5,334 nt of DNA, taken from assembly GCA_003557825.1 (NCBI GenBank), contig PWNM01000540.1, positions 1 through 5,334 on the forward strand, given 5' to 3'. Shown piece by piece: positions 1-4,840 of the stretch. The notes under the pieces are model-generated. The model was not told where the DNA came from and did no database searches. It worked only from the letters and a program-made list of their open reading frames with translations. The position numbers and the translations under genes were made by a program. The stretch's first letter is position 1, and every line of letters begins with the position of its first letter. The DNA is from Candidatus Hydrogenedentota bacterium. Lineage in GTDB: Bacteria > Hydrogenedentota > Hydrogenedentia > Hydrogenedentales > SLHB01.

Positions 1-1159
1 CCTTGCGGGAGGGGATGTCGAACATGACATCCAACATGAGTTCTTCAAGTATCGCACGCAAGCCACGTGCGCCGGTTTCCTTGTCAATGGCTAGGCGAGC
101 GATGGCTTTGATCGCTTCGTCCTTAAAGCTAAGCTTTACCTTTTCCATCTCGAACAGCTTTTGATACTGCCGTACGATGGCGTTTCGCGGCTCGACCAAA
201 ATGCGAACAAGCTCTTCTTCGCCCAATTCGGGGAGAGTAGCGATGACCGGTACCCGCCCGGAAAACTCCGGAATCATGCCGAATTTGATCAAATCCTGCG
301 GCTCGATCATCGCAAGCAGCTCGCCAATGCGCCGTTCTTTCCGGGACTGAATATCCGAGTTAAATCCTATAACATTGTTTCTGGTACGTCGTTCGATGAT
401 CTTCTCGAGGGAGTTAAACGCTCCGCCGCAGATGAACAGGATGTTGGTCGTATCCACCTGGATGCATTCCTGTTGGGGGTGTTTCCGACCTCCTTGGGGC
501 GGCACGCTGGCCATCGTTCCCTCAAAAAGCTTCAACAGGGCCTGTTGTACCCCTTCGCCGGACACATCGCGGGTGATGGAGGGACTATCGCTTTTTCGGG
601 CTATTTTGTCGATTTCATCTATGTAGATGATGCCGGTTTCGGCTCGGGCGGGATCAAAGTCAGCAGCCTGAAGCAGCTTGAGTACGACATTCTCGACGTC
701 GTCGCCAACATATCCGGCCTCGGTCAATGTCGTGGCATCAACAACCGCAAACGGAACATCCAGCATCTTGGCCAGGGTCTGTGCGATCAGGGTCTTCCCG
801 CAACCCGATGGCCCGATAAGCATGACATTTGACTTATGAAGCTCCACGCCGTCGGTTTCGCCACCTGAGGCGAGTCGTTTGTAATGGTTATGAACCGCCA
901 CCGAGACGATGCGCTTGGCGCGTTCCTGACCCACGATGTACTGATCGAGATAGTCCTTAATCTCAACCGGTTTGGGCACCCGAAGATTTCGGGTGACGCC
1001 TTTTCGGGCGCGATCTTCCGCAACAATGTCGCCGCAAAGGCTGACGCATTCATCGCAGATATTGACATCGGGACCGGCAATAAGCTTGTTGACTTCATCC
1101 TGCCGTTTGCCGCAGAAAGAACACGTATGCGCATCACCACGTGAACGATGTGGAGCCAT
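1..1159 (-). CDS. clpX: ATP-dependent Clp protease ATP-binding subunit ClpX (3'-truncated by window edge)
   Basis: ClpX is a cytosolic AAA+ unfoldase that recognises tagged or damaged proteins, unfolds them with ATP and threads them into ClpP. I translated 386 residues from the minus strand without a stop; the family is usually about 410-430 residues, so only the C-terminal tip is missing off the left edge. In order I see an N-terminal zinc-binding domain with C13-x2-C16 and C35-x2-C38; Walker A GPSGCGKT (116-123); the GYVG pore loop (149-152); Walker B IIYIDE (177-182); the RKH pore loop (225-227); the IGF loop that docks on ClpP (264-266); the PEFSGR segment with the expected trans-acting arginine (R302); and the GARGLR sensor-2 box (363-368). 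All catalytic elements look intact. The ATG at 1159 is chosen because GGGAGG sits 5 nt upstream and the zinc domain follows at once. It lies downstream of clpP, its functional partner, with its own promoter. Confidence 0.97.
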   Translation of the reverse strand, partial: MAPHRSRGDAHTCSFCGKRQDEVNKLIAGPDVNICDECVSLCGDIVAEDRARKGVTRNLRVPKPVEIKDYLDQYIVGQERAKRIVSVAVHNHYKRLASGGETDGVELHKSNVMLIGPSGCGKTLIAQTLAKMLDVPFAVVDATTLTEAGYVGDDVENVVLKLLQAADFDPARAETGIIYIDEIDKIARKSDSPSITRDVSGEGVQQALLKLFEGTMASVPPQGGRKHPQQECIQVDTTNILFICGGAFNSLEKIIERRTRNNVIGFNSDIQSRKERRIGELLAMIEPQDLIKFGMIPEFSGRVPVIATLPELGEEELVRILVEPRNAIVRQYQKLFEMEKVKLSFKDEAIKAIARLAIDKETGARGLRAILEELMLDVMFDIPSRK

Positions 1160-1164
1160 CTAAA

Positions 1165-1170
1165 CCTCCC
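1165..1170 (-). promoter_or_regulatory. clpX ribosome binding site
   Basis: On the minus strand the motif GGGAGG lies 5 nt before the clpX ATG. It is a near-ideal Shine-Dalgarno sequence and fixes the clpX start. It is clearly stronger than the sites in front of tig and clpP. Confidence 0.85.
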
Positions 1171-1189
1171 TTCGCCATTAGCCGCTTAT

Positions 1190-1218
1190 GTTATAGCAGT
1201 TTTTGGCGCGGTTGTCAA
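1190..1218 (-). promoter_or_regulatory. sigma70-type promoter of clpX
   Basis: Reading the minus strand, TTGACA (1218-1213) is followed by a 17-nt spacer and TATAAC (1195-1190). This is a perfect -35 box and a 5/6 -10 box at the optimal distance. The predicted transcript would start near 1183 and give clpX a leader of only about 24 nt. The -35 box is embedded in an imperfect palindrome TTGTTGACAA, and a longer dyad lies 12 nt further upstream, so a repressor or activator may bind here. I saw neither a CIRCE element nor a sigma32-like box. Inference from motif match only. Confidence 0.75.
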
Positions 1219-1230
1219 CAATTAACTTGT

Positions 1231-1246
1231 CCGAAGCCTGCTTCGG
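1231..1246. repeat. 16-bp inverted repeat upstream of the clpX promoter
   Basis: CCGAAGC and GCTTCGG form a perfect 7-bp inverted repeat around 2 central bases. As RNA the stem would realistically be 6 bp with a 4-nt loop. It ends 12 bp upstream of the clpX -35 box. No T-tract follows on either strand, so an intrinsic terminator is unlikely; a protein-binding site or an mRNA 3' hairpin for tig-clpP is more plausible. Function is not known from sequence. Confidence 0.5.
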
Positions 1247-1355
1247 TCGCTATCATTGTGCCTTATTTTCCTGTTGTCGCGCAAATTCCCGATGCCTACC
1301 TATCAGATCCTTGGATATCACACACGGGTTCCCGCATCCAGGCTCGAATGGGACT

Positions 1356-1383
1356 GTCCGAAGTCCCGGCAAGGGATTCGGAC
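1356..1383 (-). repeat. hairpin immediately after the clpP stop codon
   Basis: On the minus strand the sequence folds as GTCCGAA-TCCC, loop TTGCC, GGGA-C-TTCGGAC. This is a 7-bp outer stem and a 4-bp inner stem separated by one bulged C. It begins 4 nt after the clpP TAA. No uridine run follows, so it is not a classical rho-independent terminator. It may protect the 3' end of the tig-clpP message or partly block read-through into clpX. The arms GTCCGAAG/TTCGG recur in the second dyad at 1231-1246. Confidence 0.55.
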
Positions 1384-1387
1384 GCTT

Positions 1388-2029
1388 TTAGCTTTTGGGA
1401 AGCTCATCCCGGTGCAGGACCTCGTCAATGAGACCGTATTCCCGGGCCTCATCTGCTCCCATAAAAAAGTCGCGGTCGCTGTCGCGGCGGATGACTTCAA
1501 CGGGCTGGCCGGTATGGCGCACAAGGATCTCGTCAATCATCTCACCAATCCGCACAATTTCGCGGGCCTGAATCTCGATATCCGAAGCTTGTCCGCGTAC
1601 GCCGCCCATAAGTTGATGAAGCAGGAAGCGGGAATAGGGCAAAGCAAAGCGCTTGCCGGGCTTACCGGCGCTCATTAACACGGCTCCCATACTCGCGGCC
1701 TGACCCAGGCAGATGGTAGCCACATCGGGCTTGATATACTGCATGGTATCGTAGATGGCCAAGCCCGCCGTAACACTGCCGCCCGGCGAATTAATATACA
1801 ACTGCACATCTTTGTCCGGATCTTCCGCTTCCAGATAAAGCAGTTGAGCAATAATGTAATTGGCGACGTGGTCGTCAATGGGAAAGCCCAAGAAGACGAT
1901 CCGATCCGCCAGCAATTTCGAATATATGTCGTACGGGCGTTCGCCGCGGCTGGTCTGTTCATATATGGTGACCGCCTGTGGGTCCATTGGAAACCCGTGG
2001 CGTACCGTCGTATCATTCATTGGTTTCAT
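1388..2029 (-). CDS. clpP: ATP-dependent Clp protease proteolytic subunit ClpP
   Basis: ClpP is the cytosolic serine peptidase that forms the two-ring degradation chamber served by ClpX. From the ATG at 2029 the product is 213 residues. The family hallmark EQTSRGER lies at 24-31 and the oxyanion/strand segment INSPGGSV at 79-86. The catalytic triad is Ser113 in GQAASMGA, His138 in FLLHQL and Asp187 in SDRDFF. The handle-helix region GQASDIEIQAREI (146-158) is intact. Residues 1-16 look like a short propeptide of the kind removed by self-processing in E. coli ClpP. The residue after His138-Gln139 is Leu140, where proline is usual. The start is not certain: 2029 has AGGA 11 nt upstream, 2020 is an alternative ATG three codons later, and 1987 would also keep the mature enzyme. 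The frame stays open to 2083, inside tig, but no conserved residues are gained. The gene overlaps the tig end by 17 nt, which suggests translational coupling. Confidence 0.96.
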   Translation of the reverse strand: MKPMNDTTVRHGFPMDPQAVTIYEQTSRGERPYDIYSKLLADRIVFLGFPIDDHVANYIIAQLLYLEAEDPDKDVQLYINSPGGSVTAGLAIYDTMQYIKPDVATICLGQAASMGAVLMSAGKPGKRFALPYSRFLLHQLMGGVRGQASDIEIQAREIVRIGEMIDEILVRHTGQPVEVIRRDSDRDFFMGADEAREYGLIDEVLHRDELPKS

Positions 2030-3458
2030 TATCCGACGCGTCCTGTTCTTCTTCTTGCAGCTCAACATCCTTAAAGGTCGCATGGTCCAAGATGAGCTTC
2101 ATGGCCTTGGAATGGAGAATCTGCGTTTCGTAGGAGCTTCGCCGGTCCTCATCTTCGCTGAGGTATTCGCTCAACATGGCAGGGTCTACGCTGCTCCGGC
2201 GAGCTGTTTCCTGAATCTCTTGCTCGAAATCCGCTTCGGTCACTTCCAAATTTTCGGCCTCGACGATGGAATTCAGCGCAACTAGTTGCTTGATTTCGGT
2301 GATCGCCTCTTCCTTGGCTTGCTCGCGGATTTCTTCTTCCCGCTTTTCGATCTCGGAGTACGGGATACGCATCTCAAGCAAACGTCGAACATGACGTTGA
2401 TAGTTCTGTTCCGTAATGCTTTCGACCAAGGAATTTGGAACCTCGAATGAACTATTGGCGATGACCGCATTGATTGCATTCCGCTCGACCAAATTCTGGC
2501 TTTGCTGACTCGATGCCATGGCCAATTCGGCGCGCACCTTCTCGCGCATGTCTTCGAGATTCTCGTAACCGCACTGCTTGGCGAACTCATCATTTAGCTC
2601 GGGCAATGAGCGCCGTTTGATCTCCCGAATTTTAATGGTGAATTGAGCCGTCTTTCCGCGAAGGTTCTCTTGGGAATGGTCTTCGGGGAAGGTCACTTCG
2701 CAAGTACGCTCATCGCCGGCCTTCGCGCCCAACATGGCTTCTTCCATCTCTTCGGCAAAACGGCCGGATCCCAAAATATAGGGATACTTCTGAACCGAGC
2801 CGCCCTGGAACGGCTCGCCGTCAATGGTTCCCTCAAAGTCGATAACGACCTGATCGCCATTTTGCGCCTCGCCATCGGGCAGGGGCTCATAGACGGACCG
2901 ACGGGTCCGCAGGGACTCGATATGCTCGTCTACGTCCTTGTCTTCGATGGTGACCAGGGGACGTTCAACCTCCAGGCCTTTATATTCGCCCAACTCGACC
3001 CGCGGAGCCACTTCGAACTTCAGCGTAATATTGATGGGGTCGTCTTTGGCCCGTTCGGTATCTTCTTCAAGACCTTCCACATCGGGAGCCTTAATCGGAT
3101 GCAGCTCATGCTCCCGGATCAGCTTTCGGAAGGCGGCGTTAACGAGACGGTTTTCGACCTCGTCCTTGACCATTTTGCCAAACTTGCTCTGGATGAGCTT
3201 CTTCGGCGCACGCCCCCGGCGAAATCCCGGCACTTCGGCCTGCTGCTTGAGTTCATCAAAGACCTCTTCCGACTGGTTTTGCTCGTTTGCCGCCGGAATC
3301 GTGACCTTGACCTCATAGGCGCAATCGCCCTTGTAATCGATGTCAAAGGTCGGCTCTTCGACAAATGTTACTTCATCGGAATCGGCTTCGGAAGCGTCTG
3401 CGACAGCGTCAACCGCCGCCAGTTCATCGGGATTCGTCTGTGTTTCGTTATCAGCCAT
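2013..3458 (-). CDS. tig: Trigger factor, ribosome-associated chaperone and peptidyl-prolyl isomerase
   Basis: Trigger factor sits at the ribosomal exit tunnel, shields nascent chains and has proline isomerase activity. From the ATG at 3458 the product is 481 residues, longer than E. coli TF (432). Residues 1-38 form an acidic, alanine-rich extension that is not part of the core. The ribosome-binding domain follows at about 39-150, with the signature PGFRRGRAP at 77-85. The FKBP-type PPIase domain spans about 186-281, including VIDFEGTIDGEPFQGG (205-220) and VTFPEDHSQENLRGK (255-269). The helical, SurA-like C-terminal domain runs from about 282 to 463, and an acidic tail closes the protein. 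A GTG at 3494 would add 12 residues, but the ATG is preferred because the extra residues look non-conserved; neither start has a good Shine-Dalgarno (only AAAGTGG about 10 nt upstream of the ATG). It is first in the tig-clpP-clpX cluster, an order found in many bacteria. No frameshift or missing key motif is seen. Confidence 0.96.
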   Translation of the reverse strand: MADNETQTNPDELAAVDAVADASEADSDEVTFVEEPTFDIDYKGDCAYEVKVTIPAANEQNQSEEVFDELKQQAEVPGFRRGRAPKKLIQSKFGKMVKDEVENRLVNAAFRKLIREHELHPIKAPDVEGLEEDTERAKDDPINITLKFEVAPRVELGEYKGLEVERPLVTIEDKDVDEHIESLRTRRSVYEPLPDGEAQNGDQVVIDFEGTIDGEPFQGGSVQKYPYILGSGRFAEEMEEAMLGAKAGDERTCEVTFPEDHSQENLRGKTAQFTIKIREIKRRSLPELNDEFAKQCGYENLEDMREKVRAELAMASSQQSQNLVERNAINAVIANSSFEVPNSLVESITEQNYQRHVRRLLEMRIPYSEIEKREEEIREQAKEEAITEIKQLVALNSIVEAENLEVTEADFEQEIQETARRSSVDPAMLSEYLSEDEDRRSSYETQILHSKAMKLILDHATFKDVELQEEEQDASDNETNE

Positions 3459-3520
3459 TGCTACGTACCACTTTCTACTTGGGTTCGTGTCCACACGATG
3501 TTATGCTATCCAATTCGAGG

Positions 3521-3542
3521 GGGCGAAGCGGGGAAACCGCCC
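3521..3542 (-). repeat. GC-rich dyad in the probable tig leader
   Basis: GGGCG (3521-3525) and CGCCC (3538-3542) are inverted around 12 nt. Inside lies an alternative pairing, GCGG with CCGC, that would compete with the outer stem on the minus-strand RNA. It starts about 63 nt upstream of the tig ATG. In GC-rich DNA such short stems can arise by chance, so function is uncertain. Confidence 0.3.
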
Positions 3543-3637
3543 GCATATCGTGCCTATTCGCCACGTTCGGGGCACACTGCCGGAGCCGCATGTTTAGGCC
3601 GGATCATGATAATCGCCCGAAATACAATAACGTATGC

Positions 3638-3647
3638 TGGACGTCCA
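3638..3647. repeat. 10-bp perfect palindrome
   Basis: TGGACGTCCA reads the same on both strands. It does not extend further. It could be a binding site for a dimeric regulator between the transporter operon and tig, but one copy of a 10-bp palindrome is weak evidence. Confidence 0.35.
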
Positions 3648-3653
3648 TCCCCC

Positions 3654-3684
3654 TGTCGCATCGAACGACAAGGCGGTTCCCGCC
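3654..3684 (-). terminator. two back-to-back hairpins, possible weak terminator of the sugar permease operon
   Basis: Reading the minus strand, GGCGG-GAA-CCGCC (3684-3672) is followed by TTGTCGTT. One nt later TGTCG-TTCGATG-CGACA (3670-3654) forms a second stem. The first hairpin lies about 80 nt after the permease stop and is followed by a partly T-rich stretch, but the T-run is broken and the stem is only 5 bp. It is therefore a poor intrinsic terminator at best. If the candidate promoter at 3699-3728 is real, these stems would instead be part of the tig leader. Confidence 0.3.
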
Positions 3685-3698
3685 GGATACAGCTGCTA

Positions 3699-3728
3699 AT
3701 TTTGCCCGATTTTGCCCCCATCTGTCAA
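3699..3728 (-). promoter_or_regulatory. weak candidate promoter toward tig
   Basis: TTGACA (3728-3723) is followed after 18 nt by CAAAAT (3704-3699). The -35 box is perfect but the -10 box matches only 4 of 6 positions. The start would be near 3692, leaving a leader of more than 230 nt before tig, which is long. The -35 box overlaps the inverted repeat at 3724-3743. Motif match only. Confidence 0.3.
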
Positions 3729-3743
3729 GGTAACGATCTTGAC
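3724..3743. repeat. inverted repeat just downstream of the MalG-like gene
   Basis: GTCAAG (3724-3729) and CTTGAC (3738-3743) are perfect inverted arms around 8 nt. It lies 19 nt after the permease stop on the minus strand and overlaps the candidate -35 box. No T-tract follows, so it looks more like an operator or a 3' end-protecting stem than a terminator. Confidence 0.4.
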
Positions 3744-3762
3744 GGGCGGACTGTTCCGGCGT

Positions 3763-4836
3763 TCAGCCCTTGAGACCGGTCATGGTGATGCCCTGGATGA
3801 AGGTCCGTTGCGTAAGGAAAAACAGCGCAATGATGGGAATGGTGATAACGGTCGACATGGCCATGAGCGGGCCCCAGGCGCTCTCGTGCTGGCTTTGGAA
3901 CTGCTGCAGGGCAAGGGCCAGCGTATATTGGCGGTCATCCTGCAAGTAAATGAGCGGATTGAGAAAGTCGGCCCATTGGAACAAGAACATAAACAGCGCC
4001 GTGGTGGCCAGGGCGGGTTTCGAGAGGGGCAAGACCACATGGGCATAGATTCCCAGCTCGCTGCAGCCGTCGATGCGCGCTGCGGCGCTCAGATCCTGGG
4101 GGATGCCCATGAAGAATTGCCGGAGCAAAAAGATGTAGAAAGGCGTGCCGAACAGATAGGGCGCGATGAGCGGCAGAAACGTGCCCACCCAACCGAGCTG
4201 TGAATAGACGGCGAATAACGGAATCAGCGTCACTTGATAGGGCAGCATCATCGTCGCCAAACAGACGAAGAACAACACATTGCGGCCGCGCCAGGGGATG
4301 CGGGCAAAGCTGTAGGCCACGAGCGAACAGGAAACGACCGTTGCCACTACGACCGTAAAACAAATAAAGAGGGTGTTTCGCAGATTCCGCCAGAAGTCCA
4401 TCATATGGAAGGCCTGAACGTAGTTTTCCCAATGAAGCCCGAGCCGTTGCAGCACATCGAACTCTTCGGACCAGGCCGGAATGGTCTCGCCATCGATGAG
4501 CAATTGGTAGCGGCCCGTATCGTCCCGTCCCAACATCACGCCTTGACTGCCTTCATGCACCACTAACGACCGGCCTTGTTCGTCTTCGCGATCGGTCGTA
4601 GGAATCCACTGGGGCGGTTCGCCCGCTCGGGGAAATATGCGGGATTCATGCTTGAGCGAGGTCGAAAACATCCAAAGGAAGGGACCCATGAACACTACCG
4701 AGGCGAGGATGAGCGTTACATAGGTCGCCCATCCCGCGCGGACACGCTGACCTTCCGTTCCTTTACGACGGCGCTTGGCGGCTGCGGGCACGGGCGGAGG
4801 TACAGGCGGCGGAACGGGGGTATGCGAAAGGGCCAT
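3763..4836 (-). CDS. Carbohydrate ABC transporter permease, MalG-like (CUT1 family)
   Basis: This is an integral inner-membrane subunit that, with its MalF-like partner, forms the sugar channel of an ABC importer. The product is 357 residues; this family is usually about 270-300. Residues 1-33 are a cytosolic tail with a PVPPPVPPPVP run and a basic KRRRK cluster. TM1 is about 36-57. A long external loop, about 62-148, precedes the core. Further hydrophobic segments lie near 153-178, 186-210, 216-239, 275-297 and 325-342. The EAA coupling loop, which contacts the ATPase, runs from about 248 to 275 (DLSAAARIDGCS...LPLSKPAL), but the usual Glu is Ala251. The C-terminal GITMTGLKG is typical of the family. 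The ATG at 4836 is chosen because AGGGGG lies 9 nt upstream; the open frame further 5' only runs inside the partner gene. It starts 4 nt after that gene's stop. The sugar cannot be told from sequence. Confidence 0.92.
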   Translation of the reverse strand: MALSHTPVPPPVPPPVPAAAKRRRKGTEGQRVRAGWATYVTLILASVVFMGPFLWMFSTSLKHESRIFPRAGEPPQWIPTTDREDEQGRSLVVHEGSQGVMLGRDDTGRYQLLIDGETIPAWSEEFDVLQRLGLHWENYVQAFHMMDFWRNLRNTLFICFTVVVATVVSCSLVAYSFARIPWRGRNVLFFVCLATMMLPYQVTLIPLFAVYSQLGWVGTFLPLIAPYLFGTPFYIFLLRQFFMGIPQDLSAAARIDGCSELGIYAHVVLPLSKPALATTALFMFLFQWADFLNPLIYLQDDRQYTLALALQQFQSQHESAWGPLMAMSTVITIPIIALFFLTQRTFIQGITMTGLKG

Positions 4837-4840
4837 ATCG

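Larger units (their letters stand above)
3459..3762. other. 304-nt intergenic region between the sugar transporter operon and tig
   Basis: No coding frame here resembles a protein and I found no tRNA-like fold. On the minus strand, the transcribed direction of both neighbours, the region holds a weak candidate promoter near its upstream end and several small dyads: 3724-3743, 3672-3684, 3654-3670, 3638-3647 and 3521-3542. The 3' end of the permease message and the 5' leader of tig must both lie here. I could not pick one convincing promoter for tig. An isolated TATCAT box near 3605 has no -35 partner, and a TAGCAT/CATAAC stretch near 3505 is equally weak. Confidence 0.7.

Noticed and set aside
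161..832. Plus-strand open frame of 223 codons
   Set aside because: It lies entirely antisense to clpX, whose motifs are unmistakable; its translation shows no recognisable domain.
1136..1178. 14-codon upstream ORF (ATG at 1178) overlapping the clpX start
   Set aside because: It starts only about 5 nt after the predicted transcript start, has no Shine-Dalgarno of its own and encodes nothing recognisable; probably chance.
1160..1387. CIRCE or sigma32-type heat-shock signal in front of clpX
   Set aside because: I looked for TTAGCACTC/GAGTGCTAA and for CTTGAA with a CCCCAT-like box and found neither.
3459..3494. GTG at 3494 as the tig start
   Set aside because: It adds 12 residues with no conserved character, and no better ribosome binding site; ATG at 3458 is simpler, although not proven.
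3470..3500. T-arm-like string GGGTTCGTGTCC suggesting a tRNA
   Set aside because: No 5-bp T stem forms, and no acceptor, D or anticodon arm could be found around it on either strand.
2643..3773. Plus-strand open frame of 376 codons
   Set aside because: It is antisense to tig and then runs through the gap. No family motif and no good ribosome binding site; it reflects codon bias of the tig strand.
3935..4432. Minus-strand open frame of 165 codons and plus-strand frames over the permeases
   Set aside because: Out-of-frame shadows of the MalG-like gene, whose EAA loop and membrane segments are in the other frame.
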